DNA of 64,000 nt from Trebonia sp963811335 (GCA_963811335.1 CAWERB010000021.1:1-64000), one strand, 5' to 3'; shown: positions 43,230-53,527, numbered from the stretch's first letter. Translations and numbers: made by a program. The notes: generated from the letters alone by a model not told the origin.

Positions 43230-45944
43230 GTGCCTGGTGGCATGATATGTCTGGTTGGGGGACGTGGCCGGCCCCGGTCCGCGTCCGGCACGACGACGAC
43301 GGGGAACGCGATCATGCGGGACGGCCCGATGCCTTCCGGTGGGGGACTGGCCTGTGCTGGACCGGCCGAGGATCTGCCCCCGGCCGCCGGGGCCGTGACC
43401 GACTGCTTGCCCCCAGCATTCATTGACTGCCTGCTCGACAGTGCACTTGAGCCGGTGCTTGACGCCGCGGCCGAGCGGGGCAGGCGGGCCGCGAAGCGGA
43501 AGAAGAACTCCGGCGATGCCACGGAAGTCGCGAAGGCCCTGCTTGCGGTGACAGTCTGCGACCCGGCCTGCGGCTCGGGGAGCCTGCTTGTCGCGGCGGC
43601 CGGGCGGATCGCGCGCCGGGTGGCGGAGGCCCGCGAGGATGAACCCGTCACCGGACGCGCTACGTCGCGCGATGCGCGAGGTGGTGGGGCACTGCGTCTA
43701 TGGCGTGGACGTAAGCGGCGAGGCGGTCGAGCGGGCGAAGGACCGCCTGCGGCTGGCGGCCGGCCTCCAGGGCACGACGCTGCCTTTTCTCGACGGTCAT
43801 ATCAGGCAGGGCAACGCCCTGATCGGCGCGAGCCCGGAACTGATCGAGGGCGGCGATCCCCGACGAGGCGTTCCGGCCGGCCGACGGCGACGACCGCGGG
43901 TATGCCCGCTCCCTGCGCCGCGCCAACGCCAAGCCGGACCCCGGGCAGGCCACCTTGTTCAGCGGGCACGGTGGCTACACGCACTCCAACGAGGCACTGG
44001 CGAAGTCCCTGGCGAAGATCGGGCGGCTGTCCGGCGAGGCGCCGGCCGATGACCGCCGCCAGGCGGCCGAGTACGGAAGGTGGCGCGACTCGGCTGCCTT
44101 CCGCGCGAAACGCCTGGTCGCCGATGCTTGGTGCGCGGCCTTCGCCTGGGCCAAGACGGCGGGCGCGACCGCCCGCGATCGTCAACCGGGTCCTGCTTGA
44201 CCTGCGGGAACGGGATGCCGAGGGGATCCTACCGGAAACTTATCGGGAGATCGTACGGCTACGCGGCGAGCACCGGTTCTTCCACTGGCACCTGGAGTTC
44301 CCCGACGTCTTCCTCGTGCGCGAGGGGCAGACCCGGTGGCAGGGCGGCTTCAGCTGCGTGCTGTCCGCCCCGCCACGGGAGAAGATCGATCGCCACGAGG
44401 AGAGCACGGTCTTCGCGTTCGCGACCCGCTCGGGTGAGTATCCCGAATGCGCGGCCGGCCTGGCCGAACCCGGCGTGTCGGCGCTGCGCGCCGACCTGCT
44501 TTTCACGGAGCGCGTCGCGGCGATCCTCGCGCCAGAGGGCCGCGCGGGCTGCGCCGTCGGCCCAGGGACCGCCGCCGACCCCGGCGCCAGGCACCTGCTC
44601 GGTGGGCTGATGCGGCGCGGCGCGCTGGTGTCCCTGTACGACTTCACTGGTCACGACGCCCGGCTCTGCCTGCTCACCTTCACCGGCGGCGTGGCGCCCC
44701 CGGGGACGGCCCGCGGCGGGGCCGCGAGATTCGCGTTCTGGCTGGACGACCCGGCCGGGCTGGGCGACGACGGCCGGTCGTTCACGCTCACGCCAGGCGA
44801 GGCCGCCCTCATCAACCCGAACACCGGCGCGCTACCAGCCTTCCGCAATGCCAGGGACGCCGCGCTCGCGGCGGCGATCTACCGCCGCGTCCCGGTCCTG
44901 TGGGACGAGACGCGGGCCGGCGGGAACCCGTGGAAGATGAGGCTGGCAACGGCGTTCTCCCGAGCCGCCGCCGGCACCGGGCTGCTCCGCGCTGAGCGGG
45001 AACTGCGTGACGATGGCTGGGAGCTGGCCGGGAGCACCTTTACCCGCGACGGACAGCGCATGCTCCCGGTCTATGAGCCCCCGATGGTAGACGTGTTCGA
45101 CCACGAAGCGGAGAAGCCACGGTACTGGATCGCCGAGCACGGCCCCGTCGCCGTCCAGCGTAAAGGCGAGACCGCCGAGCGCCCCGGCGTCGCGGACCGC
45201 CTCGCGGAACTCGGCTGGAACTGGAACTGGCTGTGCGCCTGGCGCGCGCCCGTGCCTGACCGGCCCGTGCCTGACCGGCCCGTGCCTGACCGGCCCGTGC
45301 CTGACCGGACAGCCGTCGCGGTGTTCCTGCCGCGCGCGGCGGCGCTCGGCTCCCTGCCCTTGATGCTGCCGCGCGTCGTCCCGCCGTTCGCCGCGGCCCT
45401 GATCGCCGCGCAGAGCTCGCTGGTCTTCGAATACGTCGCCCGGCAGAAGATCGACGGCCCCGTCGTGCGGGCCGCCCACTGGAAGCAGCTTCCCGTGCCG
45501 ACCCCCGATCTGCTGGAGCCGCACCTGACGTTCATCGTCCCCCGGGTGCTTGAGCTCGTGTACACCTCGCCCGACATGAGCCCGCTCGCCCGGGACCTGG
45601 ACGATCGCGGCGAGGATCCGTTTGCCTGGGACCCCGGCCGCCGGGCCAGCCTGCGAGCGGAACTGGACGCGCTCTTCTTCCGCCTGTACGGGATCGACGA
45701 CCGTGACGACGTGGAGTACATCACCGGCACGCTCCAGGCAGGCGCCGACGGCCCCGAACGGGGCGAGAGCCAGGGCGACTACGGCGGCCGGCGGGTCAGG
45801 GAACTAATCCTGGCCGCCTACGACCGCATGGCCGAAGCCGGCGCCGCAGGAGCCGAGTACGAAACCCGGATCTACCCGCCTCCCGGCCACGGACCCCGGC
45901 GGCGGCTCTCCTTACCGCCGGTCCCGCCCTACTGGATGAGGTGA
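43230..45944 (+). pseudogene. Eco57I-like type IIG methylase, N-truncated and frame-broken
   Basis: Homology begins just before the methylase region (FIDCLLDSALEPVLDAAA), so the several hundred upstream residues usual in this family are missing. SAM motif I is intact (VCDPACGSGSLL), as is CVYGVDVSGEAVERAK. Three frame changes (near 43625, 43890 and 44170) interrupt the middle. The expected catalytic motif IV, NPPY or NPPW, reads FSCVLSAPPREKID, so the Asn is lost. The C-terminal target-recognition and tail parts (LAELGWNWNWLCAWR to PPYWMR) are unbroken. Adenine methylation is unlikely. It follows the PadR operon, with no restriction partner. Confidence 0.7.
45249..45308 (+). repeat. 15-bp repeat, four tandem copies
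   Basis: CCCGTGCCTGACCGG is repeated four times exactly (45249-45308), encoding Pro-Val-Pro-Asp-Arg units within the methylase-like protein. A multiple of three, so the frame is kept. It probably arose by slippage. Confidence 0.9.
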
Positions 45945-45954
45945 ACGGTCATGC

Positions 45955-46974
45955 TCAGCCGAACCTCATCCGTGCGAGTGCCGCGCCCTGGGCGAGCGCG
46001 GCGAGCTTGCCGTAGGCAACGTCCCAGCGCATCGGCGCCATGCCGCAGTTGGTGCTGGCGATGATCGCCTCGCGCGGCACGTATTTCATCGCTTCGCCGA
46101 TCACGGCCGCCACCTGCTCGGGCGTTTCCACCTCGTCGGTCGCGACGTCGATCACGCCGACCTGAACGTCCTTGCCGTCCAGGAGCTGCAGCAATCGCAT
46201 CGGCACGCGCGAATTGCGGCACTCGACCGAGACCTGGCCGATGCGGCTTCGCGCCAGTACTGGAAAGATCTCCTCGTACTGGCGCCATTCGCCGCCGAGT
46301 GTCGCCTTCCAGTCGATATTGGCCTTGATGCCATAGCCGTAGCAGATATGGACCGCGGTGGTACAGCCGACCCCCTCGATCGCGCGGTGCAGCGCTTCGA
46401 TGCCCCAGTCCTTGACCGCCGCCAGGTACACGTTGAAGGCCGGCTCGTCGAACTGGATCACGTCGACGCCGTCGGCGGCAAGCGCGCGTGCCTCGGCGTT
46501 GAGAAGGCCGGCGAAGGCCATCGCCATCTCCGCCCGGTCGCCGTAATGGGCGTCCGCCACGGTGTCGACGATGGTCATCGGGCCGGGCATGGTGATCTTG
46601 AGCTTGCGCCCGGTGTGGGCGCGCGCGAGTCGCGCCTCGCCTGCGTGCACGCGGCCCTTGAGCCGGAGCTCGCCAGTGACCTGCGGCACGACCGCCTTGT
46701 AGCGGTCGGCGCGGATGCCGATCTCGACCTTGTGCGCGAAGTCGATGCCGTCGACGAACTCGACGAAGCCGTGCACGAAGTGCTGCCGGGACTGCTCGCC
46801 GTCGGTCACCACGTCGATGCCGCAGTCCTCCTGCAGTTTGAGTGCCAGCAGGGTGGCGTCGCGCTTGGCGCCTTCGAGTTCGGCGCCGGCGAGCCGCCAG
46901 GGCGCCCACAGGCGGTTCGGTTCCGCGAGCCAGGTCGGCTTCGGCAGGCTGCCGGCGATAGTGGTGTCGAACAT
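45955..46974 (-). CDS. Cobalamin-independent methionine synthase (MetE) C-terminal-type protein
   Basis: 339 aa, matching only the catalytic half of MetE. Zn/homocysteine residues: HICYGYG, VECRNS and STNCGMAPMRWD; also DGEQSRQHF near residue 60, and MPGPMTI. Short MetE-like proteins of this type occur in many bacteria and may use methyl donors other than methyl-folate polyglutamate or act in catabolism; methionine synthesis is not certain. It ends close to the methylase gene, which converges on it. Upstream lies an unusual operator array (47038-47146), so it is probably tightly regulated. Confidence 0.85.
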   Translation of the reverse strand: MFDTTIAGSLPKPTWLAEPNRLWAPWRLAGAELEGAKRDATLLALKLQEDCGIDVVTDGEQSRQHFVHGFVEFVDGIDFAHKVEIGIRADRYKAVVPQVTGELRLKGRVHAGEARLARAHTGRKLKITMPGPMTIVDTVADAHYGDRAEMAMAFAGLLNAEARALAADGVDVIQFDEPAFNVYLAAVKDWGIEALHRAIEGVGCTTAVHICYGYGIKANIDWKATLGGEWRQYEEIFPVLARSRIGQVSVECRNSRVPMRLLQLLDGKDVQVGVIDVATDEVETPEQVAAVIGEAMKYVPREAIIASTNCGMAPMRWDVAYGKLAALAQGAALARMRFG

Positions 46975-47037
46975 CGCTTCCTCCGTCCGGGCTCTTGCGT
47001 ATCACCCTTGCGGCTTGTCGTGCTCGGCGGGGCCGGT

Positions 47038-47146
47038 TTTACCGGTAAACATTTTACTTTTACGGTAAGTAAAGAAAAGGCGTCTGGGCCGCCATTTCTT
47101 TTCATCCGGTAAAAAGTTTACCTGCTGACAGGAATTTACCGGTAAA
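47038..47146. promoter_or_regulatory. Operator array with two perfect TTTACCGGTAAA palindromes
   Basis: The 12-bp palindrome TTTACCGGTAAA occurs at 47038-47049 and 47135-47146. Between them lie TTTACTT/AAGTAAA (47053-47073, with an inner TTAC-g-GTAA) and GGTAAA/TTTACC (47108-47122). The region is AT-rich against a GC-rich background and sits directly upstream of the MetE-like gene. The right palindrome overlaps the stop codon of the gene behind it. A dimeric repressor or activator binding cooperatively is the natural reading. Confidence 0.8.
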
Positions 47147-47822
47147 ACCGCGCGGTCAAGGCGCGCGTGGTGCCGCGGTCCCCGCGTCCTGCCGGCGCGG
47201 TCCCCGCGTCCTGCCCGATGCGCGCCGCAGGGGCTTCCTGGCGCAGGTTCGGCTGGCTTTCTGCCCGTAAGGACCCGGGTCCGCTGGAGCGGTTAACGGG
47301 GAGGGTCAGGGGCAGCACGCCGCCGCGCGCGAAGTACAGGGTTACCGTCAGCGTGGTGCTGGCGACCTGGGTGACCGGCTGCACCGTCAGGGTCGCGTCC
47401 ACGGGCGGTGCGGGGGCGCCGGACTGGCCAGTGACCGGCAGCGGCCCGTAATGCAGCCAGTGCTCGACCACCGGCAGCGAAGCGGCGTCGCCGCCGCAGC
47501 CGGTCAGGTCCGGGACCTCCGCCAGGCTGACCTGCTCGTGGTAGAGAGCGACCGTGCCGCCGCCCGCGGCGAGCACGGCGTCGAGTTGATCGGAACGCTG
47601 CCCGGTCGTCCTGAGCTGCAGGCTGGCTATGAGAGTGCCGGCTGGTCCCGGGCGCAGCGCGGTGGCGGTCACCGTGAGCGGCCCCATCCGGGCGACGATA
47701 TCGCCGGCCCCGGACGCCGCTCGCTCGCCGGGGCCTGCCAGCAGCAGGCCCGTGGCCGCCAGCGCCAGTCCTGCGGCGCCCGCCCGGCGCCCGTAGCCCT
47801 GGCCAGCCCATGACCTGGTCAT
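47136..47822 (-). CDS. Secreted protein of unknown function
   Basis: 228 aa from ATG 47822, whose ATGA overlaps the stop of the YncE-like gene. Signal peptide: basic start then AAGLALAATGLLLAGPGERA. The mature part is beta-rich (GPLTVTATALRPGPAGTLIA, later VASTTLTVTLYFARGGVLPL), suggesting an immunoglobulin-like or copper-chaperone-like fold, but no family is clearly recognised. The C-terminus after about residue 190 is Arg/Ala-rich and low complexity. Co-expressed with the YncE-like protein. Confidence 0.6.
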   Translation of the reverse strand: MTRSWAGQGYGRRAGAAGLALAATGLLLAGPGERAASGAGDIVARMGPLTVTATALRPGPAGTLIASLQLRTTGQRSDQLDAVLAAGGGTVALYHEQVSLAEVPDLTGCGGDAASLPVVEHWLHYGPLPVTGQSGAPAPPVDATLTVQPVTQVASTTLTVTLYFARGGVLPLTLPVNRSSGPGSLRAESQPNLRQEAPAARIGQDAGTAPAGRGDRGTTRALTARFYR

Positions 47823-49087
47823 CGCATGACCCCGGTGTGCCCCAGGGAGAAGCGTCCTGGCTGCGGCCATACGCAGAGCCCGTGCGGCTCAAGGCCGACC
47901 GGGATCTCGGCGAGCAGGTGCCCGGTAACGGTGGAGATGGCATACACCACGCTGTCGTAGCGCCCGGACACCCAGAGCACGCGGCCGTCCGGCGACACGC
48001 CGCCCATGTCCGGGCTTCCGCCACCCGGGATCCACCAGGTCCTGACGATCTTTTTAGTCGCGAAGCTGATCACGGTGACCGAGCCGTTGCCCCGGTTGGT
48101 GACATAGAGATCGCGGGCATCACGGCTGGGATACAGGCCGTGGGCGTCCGGGCCGGTCGGCAGGAACCCAGTCGCCCGGAACGTCGCGGCGTCGATCATC
48201 CATACCCCGGCGCGGTTCTTGTCGGCGACGTAGAAGGTGCGCCCCGCCCGATCCAGCTTGATGTCCTGCGGCGCCGAGCCCGGCAGGTCAAGGTAGCCGG
48301 CAACCTTGCGGGTATGCAGGTCGACCCGGACCAGGCGCCCGGAGTACTCGCAGGTGGCGATCAGGTAGGCGCCGTCGGCAGCGAAGTCGATGTGGTCCAC
48401 GCCCGCGCAGTCGACCCTGATCCGGTGTTTGAGTGCGAACGTGTGCGGGTCGCGGAAGTCGAGTTCCTGACGGGCTTCGGCGACAACGATGGCGTACCGC
48501 CCGTCCGGAGTGAAGTACATGTTGTACGGGTCATCTACCGCGATGTTCGGGCCGGCCCGCCGTCCGGTAACCGGGTTGATCGGGGTGAGGCTGTTGCCCA
48601 GGTCGTTCGTCGCGTACAGGGTGCGCAGGTCGTAGCCGGGCACGACATGCTGCGGGTTAAGCCCCGTCTGATAGCTCCCGATTACCCGGTAGGTGGCCGG
48701 ATCGATCACCGTCACCGTGGAGCCGCCGCTGTTCGGCACGTAGATCCGGTAGGGCACGCCGCGCGCCGCGGGACTGAGCATGCCCGCCCCGTCGTCCGCG
48801 TAGATGTTCGCCGGGCTGGCCACCGGCGGCATTCCCGGCAGGGACAGCGACAGATCCGCCGCCGTGCTCGGCACGGGCCATGTCAAGGCCGGATGACGCG
48901 CCGGCGGACGGGGAGAGGCGGACGTCGCCGCCCGGTGCGGTGCCTGGATCGCCCCCACGGGGGCAGGGGCGGAATCGCCGGGTCTAGCCGCCACCACGGC
49001 CGCGACCAGGGCGCCGAGGGCCAACGCCAGGCCAGCTAGCCTAGTCGCTCGCAGCCTTCTTCGGCGCGCGTGCCTACCAGCTCGCAT
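47819..49087 (-). CDS. Secreted YncE/YVTN-type beta-propeller protein
   Basis: 422 aa from ATG 49087 (GGGGGG upstream). N-terminal signal anchor (LAGLALALGALVAAVVAA) and a Pro/Ala-rich tether. From about residue 110 there are repeated propeller blades: YRIYVPNSGGSTVTVIDPAT, TLYATNDLGNSLTPINPVTG, YIATCEYSGRLVRVDLHTRK-like, and DLYVTNRGNGSVTVISFATK, as in YncE and lactonase-like proteins. Function in this family is often unknown; ligand binding or redox roles are suggested. First gene of a two-gene operon; divergent from choD. Confidence 0.85.
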   Translation of the reverse strand: MRAGRHARRRRLRATRLAGLALALGALVAAVVAARPGDSAPAPVGAIQAPHRAATSASPRPPARHPALTWPVPSTAADLSLSLPGMPPVASPANIYADDGAGMLSPAARGVPYRIYVPNSGGSTVTVIDPATYRVIGSYQTGLNPQHVVPGYDLRTLYATNDLGNSLTPINPVTGRRAGPNIAVDDPYNMYFTPDGRYAIVVAEARQELDFRDPHTFALKHRIRVDCAGVDHIDFAADGAYLIATCEYSGRLVRVDLHTRKVAGYLDLPGSAPQDIKLDRAGRTFYVADKNRAGVWMIDAATFRATGFLPTGPDAHGLYPSRDARDLYVTNRGNGSVTVISFATKKIVRTWWIPGGGSPDMGGVSPDGRVLWVSGRYDSVVYAISTVTGHLLAEIPVGLEPHGLCVWPQPGRFSLGHTGVMR

Positions 49088-49241
49088 GCCAGCCCCCCTT
49101 TGGCACTCAATAACGAACAGGTTGCGATCATTCCCCCAAGTTGTTCCAGTTATCGCTCGAGCACTCAGCGAATATGACCAGGCCCTTCGAAAGGACCTGG
49201 GACCCTACCGTTCTCCATCACGCCTCGCACATCATGGGGAG

Positions 49242-50977
49242 ATGTCGCCAGTGGACTATGACGTGCTTGTGATCGGCTCCGGCTTCGGCGGCTCGGTGAG
49301 TGCCCTGCGGCTCACCGAGAAGGGCTACCGGGTGGGGGTCCTCGAGGCGGGGCGCCGGTTCGCGGACGCCGATTTCCCGCGCACCTCGTGGGACATACGG
49401 AAGTTCTTGTGGGCGCCGCGGCTGGGCTGCACCGGCATCCAGCGGATCCATGTGCTTCGCGACGTCATCATCCTGGCCGGGGCCGGCGTGGGCGGCGGTT
49501 CGCTCGTCTACGCGAACACCTTGTACCGGCCGGAATCGGACGCGTTCTACCGCGACAGACAATGGGCTCATATCACCGACTGGCGGTCCGAGCTCGCGCC
49601 GTACTACGACCAGGCGGAGCGGATGCTCGGCGTGGTAGTGAACCCGACGATGACGCCCGCCGACGAGGTGATGAAGAAGGTGGCCGCGGACATGGCCGTG
49701 GGCGCCTCGTTCCGCTTGGCCCGGGTCGGGGTTTTCTTCGGCGCCGGACCGGGAACACCAGCCGACGACCCGTTCTTCGCGGGGGCCGGCCCGCGCCGCC
49801 AGGGCTGTCTCGAGTGCGGGGAATGCATGACGGGCTGCCGCCACAACGCGAAGAACACGCTGGTCAAGAACTACCTTTTCCTGGCCGAGCAGGCCGGCGC
49901 CACCGTGCACCCGCTGACCACGGCGGTCGCGGTGCGCCCGCTGCCTGACGGCCGGTACGCGGTGCGCGCCGCGCGCACCGGCCCGTGGTGGTCAGCCCCG
50001 TGGTGGTCAGCCCGTGGTGGTCAGCACAGGGGGCAAGCCGCGAGTTCACCGCGGACCAGGTGATCTTCGCCGCGGGAACCTGGGGCACGCAGCGGCTGCT
50101 GCACCACATGAAGGCCGCCGGCTCGCTGCCGGAGGTCTCCGCGCGGCTTGGCGCGCTGACCCGCACCAACTCCGAGGCGCTGGGCGGCGCCATGACCAAG
50201 GTGCGCACCCGGCACAAGCACGACTTCACCCGCGGCGTGGCCATCACCTCATCGATCCACCCGGACGAGAACACCCACATCGAGCCGGTCCGCTACGGCA
50301 AGGGCTCGAACGCGATGGGGTTGCTGAGCACCCTGATGACGAACGGGGGCGGGCGAGTGCCGCGCTGGGTCAAGTGGCTCGCGCAGGCGGCGCGCCATCC
50401 CGGCCGGGTCGCGTCCCTCTACCTCGGGATGGGGCACTGGTCCGAGCGGTCCGTGATCGGCCTGACCATGCAGTCGCTGGACAACTCCATCACGGTCCGC
50501 CCTGGGCGTACCCTGCTCGGCCGGTTCAAGCTGACCTCAGAGCACGGGCACGGCGAGCCGAACCCGACCTGGATCCCCGCGGCCAACGAGGCGATGCGCC
50601 GGGTGGCGTCCGCCATCGACGGCTTCCCGCTGAGCAGCATCGGTGAGCTGGCCGACATCCCGATGACCGCGCATTTCCTCGGCGGCTGTGCCATCGGCGA
50701 CAGCGGGGAAAGCGGCGTGGTGGATCCCTATCACCGGCTCTACGGGTACCAGGGGCTGCACGTGGTCGACGGTTCCGCCGTGTCGGCTAACCCAGGTGTC
50801 AACCCGGCGCTGACCATTACCGCGCAAGCCGAGCGAGCCATGGCGATGTGGCCGAACCGGGGAGAGGCCGATCCCCGGCCGCGGCCAGGCGACCCCTATC
50901 GGCGGGTCGCGCCGGTGGTGCCACGGAACCCGGTCGTGCCGGCCTCGGCCCCCGGTGCGCTGCGCCTGCCGTCCTGA
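49242..50977 (+). CDS. choD: ChoD-type GMC oxidoreductase (one frame break)
   Basis: About 578 codons from ATG 49242. Very close to mycobacterial ChoD: DYDVLVIGSGFGGSVSALRL FAD motif, GVLEAGRRF, LAGAGVGGGSLVYANTLY, CLECGECMTGCRHNAKNTL, then AAGTWGTQRLLHHMKAAG, HTHIEPVRYGKGSNAMGLL, GHGEPNPTWIP, and AHFLGGCAIGD with VDGSAVSANPGVNP near the end. ChoD is annotated as cholesterol oxidase; steroid oxidation in vivo is debated. The frame changes once, inside a 14/15/14-bp tandem repeat at 49982-50024, so slippage or a read error is likely. Divergent from the YncE-like operon. Confidence 0.88.
49982..50024 (+). repeat. 14/15/14-bp tandem repeat at the choD frame break
   Basis: CCCGTGGTGGTCAG, then the same with one extra C, then CCCGTGGTGGTCAG again. 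Units of 14 bp cannot keep the frame while 15 would. The length difference is exactly the frame change that splits choD. Confidence 0.85.
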
Positions 50978-51010
50978 CCGAGCCGCCGGGCGACATGCCC
51001 GCCGCCGCCG

Positions 51011-51058
51011 GCCCAGCGTCAGCTCGGCCCAGTGTCAGCTCGGCCCAGTGTCAGCTCG
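51011..51058 (+). repeat. 16-bp repeat, three tandem copies
   Basis: GCCCAGYGTCAGCTCG occurs three times head to tail (Y is C, T, T), with a degenerate fourth copy running toward the end of the arabinofuranosidase gene. It lies between the 3' ends of two converging genes, choD and the arabinofuranosidase. Confidence 0.85.
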
Positions 51059-51067
51059 GCGCGGGCG

Positions 51068-52574
51068 TCAGCTCAGCGCGGCCGCCGTCCACGAGACCGG
51101 CGGCAGTTCAATGGTGAGCACGCCGTCGGCGAGGGCCGCGCTCGCGTTCGCGGCCGGGATCACGCGGTCCGGCGCGGCGAGCGTGTTCTTCGCGTAGACG
51201 TCGGCGTCGGCCAGCGTGACCGCCTCGGTGATCCGCGTGCAGCCGAGGCTGCGCACGTCGATCGTGACCTGCGCGGGCTCCCTGAGGTCGCGGTTGACGA
51301 GGAACACGGCGGCACGGCCGTCGTGGACAGTCGCGATGGCGTCGATGAGGGATGCCTCGCCGTGGCGTGCCGTGTCGTAGGCCGGCGCCTGGATCACGGG
51401 GCGGATCACCTCGCCGGCCGCGCCGGCTGGTGATCGAGAACGGGAAGAAGGTCGTCTGCCGCCAGGCCGGCCCGCCGGGCTCGGTCATGATCGGCGCGAT
51501 CACGTTGACCAGCTGGGCGAGCGACGCCGAGGTGACCCGGTCGCTGTGCTTGAGCAGCGTCATCAGCAGGTTGCCGACGACGACGGCATCCGCGACCGTG
51601 TAGACGTCCTCGAGCAGGCGCGGCGCGTGGGACCACTCGCGGCTGACCTCGGCCGCCGCCTCGCGCTCCTGGTGCTCCTTGAGGTACCAGACATTCCATT
51701 CATCGAACGACAGCCGCATCTTCTTCTTCGATCGCTTCTTGTGGCCAACGTGGTCGGCCGTCGCGACGACGGCGTCGATGAAGTAGTCCATGTCGAGCGC
51801 CGAGGCGAGGAAGGAGCCGAGATCGCCGTCAAGCTCCTGGTAGTAGGCGTGGCACGACACGTAGTCGACGTGCTCGTAGCTGTGCTCGAGTACCGTGCGC
51901 TCCCAGTCACCGAAGGTCGGCATGCCCGAGCCAGAGGAGCCGCAGACCACGAGCTCGAGGTCCTTGTCGGCCATCCTCATCGCCGCGGCGGTGCGGGCGG
52001 CGAGCTTTCCGTAGTCGTCGGCGGTCATGAAGCCCTCTTGCCACGGACCGTCCATCTCATTGCCGAGGCACCACATGCGCACGTTGTGCGGCTGCGGTGT
52101 GCCGTTCGCGATGCGCAGGTCCGACAGCGCGGTGCCCGAGGGATGGTTGGCGTACTCGAGCAGGTCGAGGGCGGGCAGGATGCCGCGGGTGCCGAGGTTC
52201 ACGGCAAGCATCAGCTCGGAGCCGGTTAGCTTCAGCCACCCGGCGAACTCGTCGAGACCGACCTGGTTCGACTCGAGCGAGTGCCATGCGAGGTCGCGGC
52301 GCACCGGCCGCGCCTCCCGCGGGCCGACCGAGTCCTCCCACCGCAAGCCGGAGACGAAGTTGCCGCCCGGGTAGCGGACGGTCGCGGCGCCGAGTTCCCG
52401 GACGAGGTCGACGACGTCCATGCGGAAGCCGTCTTCGTTCGCCGCCGGGTGCCCTGGCTCGTAGAGCCCGGTGTAGACGCACCGGCCGAGGTGCTCGACG
52501 AACGCGCCGAACGTGCGCCGCCTGACGGGCGCGATGACGGCGCGCTTGTCGAACTCGATGTGGGCACGGGGCAA
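51068..52574 (-). CDS. Intracellular GH51 alpha-L-arabinofuranosidase (one frame break)
   Basis: About 502 codons from a TTG start at 52574, chosen because AGGA lies nine bases upstream and LPRAHIEFDKRAVIAPV is the usual family start; no ATG fits. GH51 landmarks: FGAFVEHLGRCVYTGLYEPG, VRYPGGNFVSGLRWED, acid/base in MWCLGNEMDGPWQ, nucleophile in LSFDEWNVWY. One indel near 51415 moves the C-terminal beta domain (VIRPVIQAPAYDT onward) to another frame. No signal peptide, so it acts on imported arabino-oligosaccharides. It is the last gene of the ABC-transporter operon. Confidence 0.88.
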
Positions 52575-52645
52575 TGCGGCGGTCCTTTCTGGCAAAAGCA
52601 GGCGGACGGGGCACTGGTGCGCCCCGTCCGCCTGTGTGCGTACGT

Positions 52646-53527
52646 CTAGCCCTTCACCGCGCCAGTCAGGCCGCCGACGATGCGCTTCTGGAAGAAGCCG
52701 AAGAAGACCAGCGCGGGCACCATCGACATCGAGGTGAACGCGAGCACCCGCGCCGTGTCCTGCGAGTACTGCGAGGAGAACTGCTGCACGCCGAGCGGCA
52801 GCGTGTAGTTCGACTGCGAGTTCAGCACGTACAGCGGCAGGATGTAGTTGTTCCAGCTGGCGATGAAGGCGAGGATGGCGACGGTGATCACGCCGGGCAT
52901 CGCCAGCGGGATGGCCATCCGCCAGAAGAACCCGAGGCGGCTCGAGCCGTCGATGGCGGCGGCCTCCTCGAGCTCCTTGGGGATGGCACGCAGGAACGGC
53001 GTCAGGATGATGACCGTCGTCGGCAGCCCGAAGGCGATCTGCGGGATGACGATGCCCATCAGGCTGTCGACGAGGCCAAGGTCCTTGACGATGATGAAGA
53101 GCGGGGTGATCGCGATCACCAGCGGGAACATCAGGCCCGAGGCGAACAGCGCGTACATCGCGCCCTTGAGCTTGAACTCGTAGCGGGCGAGCGCGAAGCT
53201 CACCATTACGCCGAGCACCACGATGCCGGCCGTGGTCACGGCCGCCACGATGGTCGAGTTCTTGAATTCGCCCCAGAAGATCGCCGACTTCAGGATGCCG
53301 CTGTAGTTGCTGAAGACCCACGGGTGCGGCAGGCCGGCCGGGCTGACCGTGATCTGCGAGTTGGTGCGGAAGCCGCCGAGCACGATGTACACGACGGGCC
53401 CGAGGCTGACCCCGATGAGCAGCAGGGCGATGAAGTAGATGCCCGGGTTTCCCCACTTCGTCGGCTTGTCGCTGCGCTTGGCGTTCCGGACCCGGAGGAA
53501 CGGCGCGCCGGGGACCGCCACACTCAT
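52646..53527 (-). CDS. Sugar ABC transporter permease (MalG/AraQ-type)
   Basis: 293 aa with six predicted membrane helices, starting YFIALLLIGVSLGPVVYIVL. The EAA loop ELEEAAAIDGSSRLGFFWR (about residues 190-210) is the docking site for the ATPase. It belongs to the CUT1 family, inner permease of binding-protein-dependent oligosaccharide importers. The start overlaps the previous stop by one base. No ATPase gene is in the operon; a shared MsiK-type ATPase encoded elsewhere is usual in actinobacteria. Confidence 0.9.
   Translation of the reverse strand: MSVAVPGAPFLRVRNAKRSDKPTKWGNPGIYFIALLLIGVSLGPVVYIVLGGFRTNSQITVSPAGLPHPWVFSNYSGILKSAIFWGEFKNSTIVAAVTTAGIVVLGVMVSFALARYEFKLKGAMYALFASGLMFPLVIAITPLFIIVKDLGLVDSLMGIVIPQIAFGLPTTVIILTPFLRAIPKELEEAAAIDGSSRLGFFWRMAIPLAMPGVITVAILAFIASWNNYILPLYVLNSQSNYTLPLGVQQFSSQYSQDTARVLAFTSMSMVPALVFFGFFQKRIVGGLTGAVKG

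Noticed and set aside
45249..45308. Four-copy 15-bp array as a CRISPR
   Set aside because: Copies are directly adjacent without spacers, lie in frame inside a coding sequence and have no cas genes nearby.
43230..45944. Methylase-like gene as part of a BREX/Pgl or other defence system
   Set aside because: It is N-truncated, lacks the catalytic Asn, and has no PglZ, BrxL, nuclease or other defence partner in the window.
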